Shown here piece by piece: positions 1 to 11,304 of a stretch of 64,000 nt of DNA. The notes under the pieces were generated by a model. The model saw only the letters and a list, made by a program, of their open reading frames with translations, did no database searches and had not been told where the DNA came from. How positions within the stretch are numbered: position 1 is the first letter of the stretch; each line of letters opens with the position of its first letter. The stretch comes from Miscanthus floridulus. Lineage: Eukaryota > Streptophyta > Magnoliopsida > Poales > Poaceae. The position numbers and the translations under genes were made by a program. The stretch covers positions 80,168,570 through 80,232,569 of the forward strand of contig NC_089598.1 of the NCBI RefSeq assembly GCF_019320115.1. The letters are read 5' to 3'.

Positions 1-841
1 GAACAGCTGTGGCTTGGTCTTCATCATAGTCTTCTACTCTGGGTGCTCGGAATGCAATATCCGCTGGAAGTATGGCCTCTGAGCCGTAGACCATAAAATT
101 TGGAGATACGCTGGTACTGCGACTAGCTTGAGTGCACAGTCCTCAGACCACAGCTGGTAGTTCTTTGAGTCATCTGCTCGGATGTTTTTCTTCTTTCTGA
201 TAGAGCCTTTTTATGAGGGCATCGAGGATCATACCGTTGGCTTGTTCGACCTGGCCGTTAGCTCTAGGATGAGCAACGAAAACATATTTAACAGAGATGC
301 ACCGTTCTTCGCAGAAGTCCCAAAAATGATGGCCGGTAAAAGTTGTCCCGAGGTCGGTGATGATGCTGTTCGGGAGACCAAATCTGTGTACGATGTCTTC
401 AAAGAGCTCGACTGCTTTCTTAGCAGTAGCTGCGACGAGTGGTTTGTACTCAATCCACTTGGAAAACTTATCAATGGCGACATACACATACCGGAAACCT
501 CCTGGCGCTGGTTTGAAAGGTCCGATCATATCCAATCCCCAGCATGAGAATGGCCAGGAAGCTGAGATGGTCTGTAGTTCCTATGCTGGTACATGTATTT
601 GCTTGGCAAAAAACTGACAACCCTCACATCGTCGAATGAGATTTTCAGCATCGGAGATGGCCGTGGGCCAGTAGAAACCTGCTCGGAAAGCTTTGCTGAC
701 CAGTGTTCTCGAAGCCGCATGATTGCCATAGGAGCTAGAGTGAATTTCAGATAGTAGCTTCACACCGTTGTCTTGGATGATGCACTTCTGCAGTATCCCT
801 TCCTTGGCACTTTTCCTCATTAGGCTACCGTCCACCAACAC
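1..841 (-). pseudogene. gypsy integrase (broken)
   Basis: Integrase inserts the retrotransposon cDNA into the host chromosome. The piece at 841-584 holds the N-terminal zinc-binding region ending in RRCEGCQFFAKQ. After an in-frame stop at 581-583 (CAG to TAG fits) the same frame resumes with the catalytic core: DMIGPF gives the first Asp, IITDLGTTF the second and QVEQANG the Glu of the D,D,E triad. A frame break near 170 shifts the C-terminal part, recognisable as ELPAVVWGL and MVYGSEAILPADIAF-like translation down to position 1, where the window cuts it. The fold is plainly integrase; the copy cannot be functional as one protein. Confidence 0.88.
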
Positions 842-865
842 GTAGTGCTTACTTCGGCAAATTAG

Positions 866-1438
866 TCATTCGGTTTTGATTTTGTTGGCGGGTACTTCAC
901 CATTGGAGAGGTATTTGATGAACTGTTCCCTCCAATCGGCAACCTGCGAAGGTATCATGAGTACCAACTGCTCGGTAGGGGGTACTTCTACAACTTCCTT
1001 GTCTTCCTTAATGGATGGTGTCAAGAGGTCCTGAACGAAGACCCCCGGCGGAGCCATGGTGCGACAAGATCCTATCTTCGATAGCTGGTCGGCTATTTGG
1101 TTTTGATCCCATACCACATGGTGGTACTCAATGCCGTAGAATTTCCCTTCAAGCTTCCTGATTTCGGCGTAGTAAGCGTCCATCTTCTCACTAGAACAGG
1201 ACCAATCTTTATTAAGTTGATTGATAACCAGCGCAGAATCCCCGTATACCATGAGGCATTTGATGCCGAGCTCGATGGCTATACGGAGGCCGTGGAGACA
1301 TGCTTCGTATTCCATGGCATTGTTGGAGACCGGGAAATGTATGCGAAGAACGTATCGGAGTTTATCCTTGGTCGGTGTGATGAACAGAATGCCCGCACCG
1401 GCCCCATTGATATTAAGGGCGCCGTCAAAGTACATCAC
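866..1438 (-). pseudogene. gypsy second RNase H domain (RVT_3 type)
   Basis: An open stretch of 190 codons encodes an RNase H of the archaeal/plant RVT_3 type, which degrades RNA in RNA-DNA hybrids during reverse transcription. MYFDGALNINGAGAG holds the first catalytic Asp, NAMEYEACLHGL the Glu and MVYGDSALVINQL the next Asp; NQIADQLSKI is the usual C-terminal Asp segment. It lies between the RT/RNase H and integrase, as in Tat-lineage gypsy elements. The upstream frame (to about 1540) continues as WAIELGTYSIDFRSRPTVKSQALADFI, so this was part of one polyprotein. This segment itself has no stop. Confidence 0.85.
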
Positions 1439-1499
1439 CCAGTGCTCAGGGCAAGTGGCGGCGATGGGTTCTTGGATTTTGGTCCACTCAGTGATGAAA

Positions 1500-2836
1500 T
1501 CGGCGAGTGCCTGTGACTTTACGGTCGGCCTGCTTCTGAAGTCAATGGAGTAGGTGCCGAGCTCAATAGCCCACTTGATGATATGACCATTGGCCTCTTT
1601 ATTTCAGAGAATGTCTCCTAGAGGGAACTCTGTGACCACGGCGATCTTGTAGTATTTGAAGTAATGTCGGAGCTTGTGTGAGGTGATTAAAATTGCATAT
1701 AACAGCTTTTGCACCTGAGGATAACGAGTTTTGGGCTCATTAAGTACCTCGCTGATGAAATAGACCGGATGTTGTACCTTGTAGGCGTGTCCAGTTTCCT
1801 CGTGTTCGACGACAATAGCCGTACTAACAACTCGAGAAGTGGCGGCGATGTAAACTAGCAGAGTTTCATCTGGTTGTGGCGCTGTCATGATTGGAGGTTT
1901 TGTTAAAAACAATTTGAGCTACTCGAAAGTTGTGTCTGCCTCCTCCGACCAAGAAAAAAGCTCAGAGGCCTTGAGGAGCTTGAAGAAAGGCAGCCCTTTT
2001 TCACCAAGGCGCGAGATAAATCGGCTTAACGCAGCCATGCAGCCTGTAAGCTTCTGTATATCCTTAACACACATCGGCCGTTTCATGTTGGTGATGGCGG
2101 AGACTTTGTCAGGGTTTGGTTCGATGCCCCGAGCACTGATGATGTAGCCGAGCATGATACCGGATGGAACTCCAAAGATGCACTTTGAAGGGTTCAGCTT
2201 CCATTGCTATTTGCTTAGGTTGGAGAAAGTTTCTTCAAGGTCGGTGATAAGATTATCGGTGGTTCTAGTCTTGATGACCACATGGTCGATGTAGGCTTCG
2301 ACGTTGCGGCCGATCTGTTGGTCGAGGCATGTCTGGATAGCCCTTTGGTAGGTCGTGCCGGTGTTCTTTAGTCCGAAGGACATAGTGGTGTAGCAGTATG
2401 CACCGAAAGGCGTGATGAACGACGTTTTAACCTAGTCTTCCTCCTTGAGGGAGATCTGATGGTAGCCTGAGTAATAGTTGAGAAAGGAGAGTAACTCGCA
2501 GCCGGTGGTGGAGTCTACAACCTCGTCTATCCGAGGCAAGCCAAAGGGGTCTTTAGGGCAGTGTTTGTTAAGATTAGTATAATCAACACACATTCTCTAT
2601 TCTTTATTCTTTTTCTTAACAAGAACAGGATTAGCTAACCAATCTAGATGATATACTTCTTTTATAAATCCGGCAGCTAAGAGCCATTTTATTTCTACCC
2701 TAATAGCCTCCTTTTTGTCCGGCGTGAATCGGCGAAGTTTCTGCTTGATCGGTTTAGCGGTTGGCGAGACATTCAAGGAGTGCTCGATCTTCTCCCATGG
2801 TACCCCTGGCATGTCTATAGGTTTCCAAGCAAACAC
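1500..2836 (-). pseudogene. gypsy reverse transcriptase and RNase H1 (broken)
   Basis: The polymerase copies element RNA into DNA. Motifs in order on the minus strand are RRFTPDKKEAI and NPVLVKKKN (2836-2600), a stop at 2597-2599 where the family has Trp, RMCVDYTNLNK, YSGYHQI, a stop at 2432-2434 where Gln is usual, TPFGAYCYTTMSFGL, and the catalytic box at 2293-2282, which reads YIDH rather than YIDD. A further stop precedes LNPSKCIFGVP (about 2206), another lies at 1919-1921 and one just upstream of 1604. YIAATSRVVSTAIV begins the RNase H domain. At least five stops and a lost catalytic Asp make this a dead gene. Confidence 0.88.
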
Positions 2837-3115
2837 ATCGGCGTTGGCACGTAGGAAGGAGACGAGCGCGCTTTCCTATTTGGGGTCAAAGTGAGCCCCA
2901 ATTTTCACCATCTTGGAAGGGTCGTCGAGGCCGAGGCCGATCTCCTTGACTTCCTTGGACTTGGCAGAGGCCCAGGGAGGCTCTAGGATCTCCATGTCGT
3001 CAACAGATGCGGTCTTGGCTTCGGTGACCACGCTGGCCATCTGGATGGAGAGGTCGGTGGCTTCGGTGAGGGCGAGACTTTCCATCTCGCAGGCGTAGGC
3101 GACGGAGAGGTTGGC

Positions 3116-3688
3116 CTACAGAGACAAGACTCCTGCAGGCGAAGGCATCTTCAATAACAAATATGCATAGTGCGGAACGGCCATTAACTTGGTCAGAGTC
3201 GGACGCCCTAGTATGGCATGGTAGGCGGTGTCGAAGTCAGCGACATAAAAGTTGATATGCTCCACTCTGTAGTTGGTTGCCGTGCCGAACTGTACTGGTA
3301 GGGTGATTTCCCCAAGTGGTCTGGATGCCCTATTAGGTACCATGCCCCAGAAGGAGGAGTCTGAGGGCGTGGGGTCTGTTGTCCTGAGTCTGAGCTCCCT
3401 TAGGGCCTCGGCGAAGAGTAGATTCAAAGCGCTCCCACCATCGACGAGGACTTTTCTGAAGAGCACCTTCTGGACAGTCGTGTCAAGGACAAGGGGAAAA
3501 CACCCTGTGTAGGGTATGTCCACCCACTGGTTGGCCCTGCTGAAGGTGATGGAGATTTCAGACCATGGGCAATAGCTAGGGTTGGCGGTAGTTTCTTCTA
3601 AAACTATGGCGAGCACTCGTCGAGCGGCGAGCTTCTGTTCCCTTCTGCTTTCGTTGGAGGTGAAACCCCCAAAGATGGTGGCGACCAC
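3116..3688 (-). pseudogene. gypsy aspartic protease region
   Basis: This 190-codon stretch contains the retropepsin active site as VLVDGGSALNLLF and the flap/C-terminal segments FYVADFDTAYHAILGRPTL, a strong Ty3/gypsy signature. The enzyme would cut the Gag-Pol polyprotein. The open stretch begins with VVATIFGGFTSNESRREQKLAARRV, the linker that follows gag in Tat-like elements. Just upstream, at about 3700-3703, a TAG stands where the family has Gln (AF-stop-DHDKVV), so the frame is broken between gag and protease. The piece at 2876-3085 is the degenerate linker between protease and reverse transcriptase. Confidence 0.8.
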
Positions 3689-3699
3689 CTTGTCGTGGT

Positions 3700-5300
3700 C
3701 CTAGAAGGCATTATTATTATCCCCCGGTGGTCGGCGTCCTCTGTTCCCACCATTGTCGTCGTTGTACTTTTTCTCCTAGAACTCCTTAGCGAAACCAAGG
3801 CAATCTTTCATCTTGTGTTTGGCATTCTTGTGCAGGGAGCATGGACCATCGAGGATCTTCTTGTACTGCTCATCGTAGTTACGCTTTGCACGCGCTCATT
3901 GACGTTGGCAACAAAGTGATCTGGTCGGCGGCGGTGATTCTGACTAGGTTTGAATCCATCTGGCCGATCACGTCCACTGTCTCGGTGGAAACTACGGTCA
4001 TCGTAGCGGCGATCGTTGTACTATTGGTTGTCGTTGCAGTCGTCGTGGCGGTGAACATTGTGCTGTCGGTCGTCGTTGCGGTCGTCGTGGCGGCACGGCG
4101 GGCGATTAGTGCCTGTATCTTCGTTAAAACGCACCTCCGCTTCCTCGGCGTTGGCGTACTGGTTGGCGGTTGTGATCATCTCGCCGATGCCGGTAGGTGG
4201 CTTTCTATTGAACTTAGAATGGAGTTCTCGATGATGAAGTCCTCGGACAAAGGCGGTGATGACTTCGGCCTTCGTGATGTTGGGAATAGAATTCCTCATC
4301 TCGGAGAAGCGTCTGATGTAGCTGCAGAGTAGTTCGGACGGCTTTTGGTTGATGCGGTTGAGATCATGCTTGGTGCCCGGCCGCCTGCATGTGGCCATGT
4401 AGTTGTCGGTGAAGACTCTCTTCAGATCTTCCCAAGAGCCGATGGAGTCCGGGGTGAGGCTTGTGAACCAGCTCATGGCGACTGGCATGAGCATGACAAG
4501 GAGATAGTTTGCCATGATGTTGGTGTCTCCTCCGGTGGCGTGGACGGCGGTGGCATAAGCCTACAGCCACTGAGTTGGGTTCATCCTTCCTTCATAGGGC
4601 TCGACTCCGGTGATTTTGAAACCACGGGGCCACTGGAGCGTTCGGAGTGCCCTGCTGAACGCAGGGGGCCCTTCCAGGCTGTCGGGGCCGACATCGGCAG
4701 TATTGCCGGCGACGATCGGCTCCAGAGCTGAGTCCGGGTTGCCATACTCTTGCTCGTACTCCTGGCGACGTCATACTTCATCTTCATGGTGCCCAAAACA
4801 TTGTTGATCGATACGCCGTCGTGCATCCCGAAGGTTGCTAAGGTGCACTCGGGCGTCCTGTTCGACCTCTTGGTCGTGCTGGCGATGATGCTCAGCGTGG
4901 TGGCCTCCAACTCCCCCCTGGGGAGGTGGTGACTAGTCAGTGAAGCGGCTTTGACTGGGGCGGCGATTAGATCTAGGATCAGCTGATCGGCGGATCACGC
5001 TTGTGGAGCATGAAGGTCTCTGAACTTCTCGGATCTCGTTAACTTGACAGTGTGCCGCTTTAAGCATAGCAGCGACCTTGGCGAGCTCGGGCGTCTGCGG
5101 GAGGTGAGCAAGTTCATTGGCAGCCACGGCCAGATTAGTGCTCGGAATCTTGAAAACATCATGGCCGTCAATGCGGAGGAATTCTTTGTTGAGGTTGCGA
5201 TGGAGGGGCCTTCCTTGTGAATCGAACTGGTTATCACGAGCAGCCTTGGCCATCACAATGGCGCGTTCGTTATCACGCCGTTGCGTGCGGTTGGCGTTCC
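3700..5300 (-). pseudogene. gypsy gag (broken)
   Basis: Gag forms the virus-like particle in the cytoplasm. The best preserved part is 4515-4021, with MSWFTSLTPDSIGSWEDLK and YIRRFSEMRNSI, the retrotransposon gag (PF03732-like) core. It is followed by an Arg/Asp/His-rich stretch and a degenerate zinc-knuckle-like GPCSLHKNAKHKMKDC at about 3850-3800. Upstream frames (4910-4581 and 5256-4933) carry the N-terminal region, including NEFAHLPQTPELAKV-like text in shifted frames. Several stops, for example before AYATAVHATGGD at about 4561, break it. Long open frames on the plus strand here (3841-4332) are antisense shadows. Confidence 0.75.
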
Positions 5301-6036
5301 TATTTTCACGGGCGGCGCGTTCCTCATCTGTTTCGCCGTTCCGAGGGGGGCTGTCAATACTGACGTTGAAGATTGCGCCACCCTAGAAAGGCAGGAGAGG
5401 AGGTTGCTTGGTGAAGGTCTCGGCGAGGGGCTTGGTGGATCCTTGAGATTCAGAGTCTGGATTTTCCTCAAGGATAGTTTGGAGAGATGCTCCGAGACCC
5501 CGGCCGGCGTGCAGCATGTTGACGGTTGGTGGAAGCTAGTCGGTGAGCTGGTCAGCGAATTTGCCCCTCAGGGCGTCCTGATATGTAGCTGCGGTGTTGG
5601 CGAGCCCGAAGGGTAGGGTGGTGAGCCCTAGCGTCTGCCGAGCATTGAACATCGATAGATCGGGATCGAAGGGTGCTGAACAAGGGTGTCCCGAGCTGAC
5701 TCAGCAATGGAGAGGCAATTGGCAAGTTTCAGGCCAACCCGATCAATAGATTCGATCAGATCATCATTGTTGACATGCCCCCTCTAGTAGCAAGGAAGCG
5801 AGCGGTGGGTGGCTGATGGAGTCGACCTCGGAAGTGGTTCCGAGATTGGATCTGCGGTTGCAGGTGCGAGGGTGGTCAGTGTAGAACAGATCTACATTGG
5901 CTCGAGAAGCTCTCCAACTCCATCGGTGTTGATGACCCACGTGATGGATCCGACCGTGAAGATCTGGCCGGGCTACAAGAGGGACGAAGAGCCTATGGAA
6001 AAAACCATCTTGTTCGATAAGGAAACAGCACGCACA
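5301..6036 (-). other. gypsy 5' untranslated leader
   Basis: Between the LTR/PBS and gag lies about 700 bp with only short frames, consistent with the long leader of Tat-like elements. I see no independent gene. Confidence 0.5.
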
Positions 6037-6054
6037 CCCCTACCTGGCGCGCCA
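6037..6054 (-). promoter_or_regulatory. gypsy primer binding site
   Basis: The minus strand reads TGGCGCGCCAGGTAGGGG, starting with TGG (complement of a tRNA CCA end), two bases inside the LTR edge. I cannot assign the tRNA with certainty. Confidence 0.75.
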
Positions 6055-6056
6055 AC

Positions 6057-6529
6057 TATCAACAGAATATCGTCGGCAGTCCACCGAGGGGTATCCCACG
6101 ATGGTAGATTGATCGACAGAGGAGCGTGTAATCAAGAACAAGAAGGCAACAGAGACACACGAGTTATACATGTTCAGGCCATCAGTATGGCATAATACCT
6201 TACTCCTGTGGTCTGTTGGTTTGTCTTAGCTATCGTATGATTTGCCATGAATTCATAGGGGGTCCCTGCCCACCTTATATAGTCTGGGGGGCAAGGTTAC
6301 AAGTTGGTTAGATCTGAGAGATAACCAGAAAGTAATAACAGATTACAAGAAACATGGGATTGTACGTATCCTATCAGATCTCATAACATCTTCAGGATAT
6401 CCTCTCTGTGCCTTGCGGGGGTCGCCGAGCAGAATCGTGCCCCGCAAGGCTCCTTCTTGCGGGCTGGGCCGCCCCTGGAGGCATAGCCCATATGACCTGC
6501 CGTGGGTATCCGGGGTCATACCCCCCACA
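6057..6529 (-). repeat. gypsy 5' LTR
   Basis: On the minus strand the LTR starts at 6529 with TGTGGGGGGTATGACC, a start common in grass gypsy LTRs, and ends near 6057 next to the PBS. The inner end reads TGTTGATA where TGTTGACA would be the family form. Length is about 473 bp. The five bases outside (6530-6534, gatac) are the expected target-site duplicate, but the partner lies outside the window. Confidence 0.8.
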
Positions 6530-7418
6530 GATACATCTCAAGCGGTCGGTCACTGGCAGGTACCACATTAACAAGGTAGGAATTCTTCTCTGCATTGCAT
6601 CATTGCCTAATAGAGTGTCCTTTGGGGGCTGAGATTCTTGTACCATCTTTTTTGTACCCTTCTTATTACTCTTTTTCCCCGTGGAGGCTTCGTCCCCACC
6701 ATAAAGGTCATTGTTCTTGTATCGGCTGGCCCCACACCGGGGACATTTATCCAGTGACTTGAACATTTTGCCATGAAAAAGTATACAATGGTTGGGGCAT
6801 GCATGGATTTTTTCAACCCCCATTGTCAATGGACTTATGACCTTCTTTGCTTGGTATGTGTTGGCAGAAACTAAGTTCGGTTGTGGCAGCACCCAAGACA
6901 GGAGATGTAATAGATCATTGAAACCATAGTCTGACCAACCATACTTAGCCTTTAGGATGAGCAGCTCAAGCACAAAATGTAGCAATGTCCAATGTGTTGG
7001 ACAACCCTTGTCAACACCATACACAGTCTCCTTTGATGCTTTTGTCACCCTTTTCAAATTTTCTAGACCTTTCAGGCTATTTAGTAAAATCTCTGGTCCA
7101 AGGGCTCGAATCATGTCCTCCAAATCATCTTCATCCCTGACACGTGCTCCACCATCATTATTGGCACCACCTTTGTCGTTACCATCCCAACCACCAGCAT
7201 CACCACCTTGTTTATTGCCAAACTTGAAATCCATTCGTGCATCAAGCTCTGCTGAATATTGGGACAGGGATTCTATGGTTTCATCATCGTATTCATCCTC
7301 ATCCTCGTCGTTAACAATAACCGTTTCACCATGTTGAATCCCCACTATGTAGTCCTCAACAAATCCTCACATAATCAAATGTGATATGATGATAGTCACA
7401 TCTATCCATGCCATACGG
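6530..7418 (-). pseudogene. TNP2-type CACTA transposase, middle part
   Basis: TNP2 is the transposase that cuts and pastes En/Spm (CACTA) elements. This part includes an acidic linker (NDEDEDEYDDETIESL), then TNP2 core text: YGWSDYGFNDLLHLLS, SANTYQAKKVISPLTMGVEKIHACPNHCILF and the zinc-binding-like DKCPRCGASRYK, then LLMWYLPVTDRLR. There the gypsy LTR interrupts it. It joins the N-terminal part at 17571-17725 once the copia element and one TACGG copy are skipped, continuing CKNR-MAWIDV. The only stop I see in that join is TGA at 7369-7367, where CGA would give MRGF. Confidence 0.85.
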
Positions 7419-9214
7419 TGAAAGGTCCTAATGGCTAGAGGGGGGTGAATAGCCTAATAAAAATTTCTACAACAACACTTAACCAAATGGTTAGACAATT
7501 ATGAGGCGAAGCAAGTGTTGTGCTAGCCTACTCAAAATGCAAGCCACCTACCACAATTCTAGTTTAGATAGTGTCAATTCACACAAGAGCAATGCCACTA
7601 CCCTATGTTAGTGTGCTCTCAAAGGCTAACTAAAGAGCCACACCAACCAAGCATGCAAGCTCTCACAACTAGCTACACTAAAGAGCTTGTCAACTAGTTT
7701 GCGGTAAAGTAAAGAGAGTGATCAAGAGGGTTATACCGCCATGTAGATGAAAGAGTCAATCAATCACGAAGATGAATAACAATGAAGACCAATCACCTTG
7801 GAATCAATGATGAACACAATGATTTTTACCGAGGTTCACTTGCTTGCCGGCAAGCTAGTCCTTGTTGTGGTGATTCACTCACTTGGAGGTTCATGTGCTA
7901 ATTGGCTTCACACGCCAAACCCTCAATAGGGTGCGGCACAACCAACACAAGATGAGGATCACACAAGCCACGAGCAATCCACTAGAGTACCTTTTGGCGC
8001 TCCACCGGGGAAAGGTCAAGAACCCCTCACAAACACCACGATCGGAGCTAGAGACAATCACCACCTCCGCTCAACGATCTTCGCTACTTTGAGCCATCTA
8101 GGTGGTGGCAACCACCAAGAGTAACAAGCGAAATCCGTAGCGAAACACGAACACCAAGTGCCTCTAGATGCAATCACTCAAGCAATGCACTTGGATCACT
8201 CCCAATCTCACTATGATGATGAATCAATGATGGAGATGAGTGGGAGGACTTTGGCTAGGCTCACAAGGTTGCTATGTCAATGAAAATGGCCAAAGATATG
8301 AGCTATAGCCAGCCATGGGGCTTAAATAGAAGCCTCCATGAAATAGAGCCGTTGTACCCCTTCACTGGGCACACTGCGCTCTGACCGGACGCTTCGGTCA
8401 AACTAACCAGACCCTGGACTCAGCGTCCGGTCCACTAATGGATGCCACGTGTCACCAGCTTCAAATGCTATTCATCAGATTTCAACGGCTATGAAGCTGA
8501 CCGGATGCTCTGGCAAAACTGACCGGACCCTAGAGCCTCAGCGTCCGGTCGAGTACAGTAAGGGTCTAAAACCGGTTTTCCTCGATCGGACGCATCCGGT
8601 CCACCTCGACCGGACATAGCCCAGTGTCTGGTGGTAAACCCTAGCCACTGTACCGCCAAGTTAGCTTGACCGAATGTAGGCAGTCAGCGTCCGGTGCTTT
8701 TGGATCCAGCGTCCGGTCACTTGACCAACGCTAGCATCTCCTCCGTTCTCTTCACCCTTGCTCAAGTGTGCTAACCACCAAGTGTATCACCTTGTGCACA
8801 TGTGTTAGCATATTTTCTCAAACATTTTCAAGGATGTTAGCACTCCACTAGATCCTAAATGCATATGCAATGAGTTAGAGCATCTAGTGGCACTTTGATA
8901 ACCGTATTCTGATACGAGTCTCACCCCTCTTAATAGTATGGCTATCAAACCTAAATGTGATCACACTCTCTAAGTGTCTTGATCACCAAAACAAAATAGC
9001 TCCTATGGATTATACCTTTGCCTTGAGCATTTTGTTTTTCTCTTTCTTCTTTTCAAGTTTAAGCCCTTGATCATTGCCATGTCATCACTATTGTCACGTT
9101 ATGATCTTCATTGGCTTCTCCACTTGAAGTGTGCTACCTATCTCATGATCACTTGATAAACTAGGTTAGCACTTAGGGTTTCATCAATTCACCAAAACCA
9201 AACTAGAGCTTTCA
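7419..9214 (-). repeat. Sirevirus-like 3' LTR
   Basis: Starts TGAAAGGTCCTAATGG and ends GAGCTTTCA on the plus strand. It holds a cluster of GACCGGACGC / GCGTCCGGT motifs at about 8370-8730. It is nearly collinear with the LTR at 15770-17565, differing mostly by single-base transitions, several at CpG. Confidence 0.95.
8370..8730. promoter_or_regulatory. LTR repeat cluster of ACCGGACGC / GCGTCCGGT motifs
   Basis: Roughly ten direct and inverted copies of a CCGGACG core occur within about 360 bp, and the same cluster is at 16730-17070 and, in the solo LTR, 34820-35260. Repeated palindromic motifs in this position are known from Sirevirus LTRs and are thought to be promoter-related; that role is inferred here. 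Confidence 0.55.
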
Positions 9215-9228
9215 ATCTCCCCCTTTTT
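9215..9228 (-). promoter_or_regulatory. Sirevirus-like polypurine tract
   Basis: Directly inside the 3' LTR the minus strand reads AAAAAGGGGGAGAT, the expected plus-strand DNA primer. Confidence 0.85.
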
Positions 9229-10386
9229 GGTAATTGATGACAACCCTTATACAAAGATATGAATTGAAATTCAATTGAATCCATGTTGCTTGCCCAAGCA
9301 TATTTACCATGTGTAAAAGGATATGGACAAGTTTCATGAACCCCAAATGGTAGCAATTGCTCCCCCTACATATGTGCTAAGAGTTTGGATTGAAGCTTGC
9401 ACATATGCTTAGATAGGAAATATAGGAGTCAATGTCTACCTAATGATGCTAAGGTATAAAATTTGGACCTTTGAAGCGTGATACCAATCGGAGTGCACCA
9501 ATATATCATCCTTAGCACCATTGTTAGCTTAATACCACTTGGAAACATACTTTAGAAAGATACCACTTGTAAAGACTTACTTGGAAATGAAAGTTATCTA
9601 GTGATTTCATTTCATCATTCAATCTTACAACTAGCATATATCACACAAGTATGGATATTTTGAATTTTAGAACTTGTGCCATGCAAGCAAACATATGAAA
9701 TGCATATTCAAATGCATCAAACAAGTTCATGAGCTTGCTCCCCCTACTTGTGTGCTCAAAATTTTAGTTGATCCCTTTCCTTTTTCATATCTCTCCCCCT
9801 ATGTCATATGTCAAGAGATATCTATGTTTCTTTCCCTTTTTCACTATCTTTGTTTCTCTCCCCCACATCTTTGTTTCTCTCCCCCTTTGTCAACAATGAC
9901 CACAAAGGTTCTAAATGTAGATAGTATTACTTGTAGGGTCGAGATTATCAATGTCAATCAATGGGGTGAGGATCATTTTCCCAAATTTGGTCCAATCTAG
10001 ATTGTTTACCAAAGATATTTAACTCGGTTTAATCCAAGGACAAGCTTCTTCACACCTCCAAACAAGGGTTATCTTGTACCATGTTGAGTTAAACACTTAG
10101 AGCTCATTTTTTAGATTAAACACTAGGTTTACAAGCCCATAAACATGTCATATGCTATCACTAGATCATGTCAAGCATAGAAGCAATAGTGATACCATAT
10201 AAACATCAAATTCATTTGATTTTCATGAATGAGCCAAATGAAATAGAACCACTAGAAAGGTCCTAATAAAATTGAAAATATGACTAGATGCACTAAACAT
10301 GTCCTTAGCAAGGATGTATGCCATGCCAATCAACTTTTACCTTGGATTGCTCGAAGGAGAGGCATGTCATATGAGTGAGGGGTGCA
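9229..10386 (-). other. Sirevirus-like 3' non-coding region with repeated polypurine motifs
   Basis: No long reading frame lies between the RNase H stop and the LTR, so I see no env-like gene. The minus strand instead carries AGGGGGAG-type copies at about 9359-9366, 9739-9746, 9796-9802, 9859-9866 and 9879-9886. Repeated polypurine tracts here are a described Sirevirus trait. Confidence 0.7.
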
Positions 10387-11280
10387 TCAACACATATTTG
10401 AGAAATCCAATATATTCAACTCATTTCTTAGCTTGCAAAACCTTTTCTCATCCAATGGCTTGGTGAATATATCAGCAAGTTGATCTTCGGTGCCTACACT
10501 CTCAATGCAAATGTCCCCTTTTTGTTGGTGATCTCTTATGAAATGGTGGCGGACATCAATGTGCTTTGTTCTTGCATGTTGCACCGGATTATTGGTTAAC
10601 TTGATTGCACTCTCATTGTCACATAGCAATGGCACTTTCTTGAACTTGATTCCAAAGTCACTCAAAGTGGCCTTCATCCAAAGTATTTGTGCACAACAAC
10701 TATTGGCGGATATGTATTTGGCTTTGGCGGTTGATAATGCAACACTATTTTGCTTCTTTGATGACCATGAAACAAGTGATCTTCCCAATAATTGACATGT
10801 TCCCAATGTTCTCTTTCTTTCAACCTTGCATCCTGCATAATCTGAGTCGGAGTAACCAACTAGCTCAAACTTTGCTCCTTTGGGATACCACAAACCAACA
10901 TTTGGTGTATGCTTCAAGTACCTCAATATTCTCTTTATAGCCTTCAAATGACTTTCCCTTGGTGAGGCTTGAAATCTTGCACACATGCATACACTAAACA
11001 TGACATCCGGCCTTGATGCGGCCACATAGAGTAGGCTTCCAATCATAGACCGATACAACTTTTGATCCACCATATTTTCACTTGCATCACTATCCAAGTT
11101 GCCATTGGTTCCCATTGGTGTGCTAATGACTTTGCTATCAATCATGCCAAACTTCTTGATCATGTCCTTGATGTACTTGCCTTGACTCACAAATGTACCA
11201 TTCTTTAATTGCTTGATTTGAAGACCAAGGAAGTGACTCAATTCTCCAATCATAGACATTTCAAACTCATTAGCCATCAT
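10387..11280 (-). pseudogene. copia RT C-terminal part and RNase H (Sirevirus-like)
   Basis: An open run of 297 codons follows a stop that splits it from the RT core. It begins MMANEFEMSMIGELSHFLGLQI, the RT thumb/connection, then SRPDVMFSVCMCARFQ, LRYLKHTPNVGLWY and the RNase H domain: VGYSDSDYAGC (catalytic Asp), SLVSWSSKKQNSVALSTAKAKYI, LCDNESAIKL and TKHIDVRHHFIRDH, ending in DQLADIFTKPLDEKRF. The family usually has AEAEY where this copy has AKAKY, so a conserved acidic position looks changed to Lys. It would degrade RNA in the RNA-DNA hybrid. Confidence 0.88.
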
Positions 11281-11304
11281 CTTCCCAAACTCATCACAAA
11301 ATTC

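Larger units (their letters stand above)
1..6529 (-). mobile_element. Ty3/gypsy LTR retrotransposon, Tat-like, 5' part
   Basis: Reading the minus strand from 6529 leftwards gives LTR, primer binding site, gag, aspartic protease, reverse transcriptase, RNase H, a second RNase H and integrase. The order PR-RT-RH-IN is that of Ty3/gypsy, and the extra RNase H domain before integrase is a known mark of the Tat lineage (RIRE2, Grande and relatives). The 3' end, including the 3' LTR, lies left of the window. The element interrupts the TNP2 transposase of the CACTA element at 6530. All coding parts have stops or frame breaks, so the copy is defective. Confidence 0.92.

Noticed and set aside
3841..4332. 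163-codon plus-strand frame
   Set aside because: Antisense shadow of the gypsy gag.
8370..8730. Possible CRISPR-like array of short repeats
   Set aside because: Repeats are irregularly spaced and inverted, inside an LTR of a plant retrotransposon; this is nuclear plant DNA.
9215..10386. env-like gene of the Sirevirus-like element
   Set aside because: No frame longer than about 110 codons on the minus strand and no membrane protein pattern.
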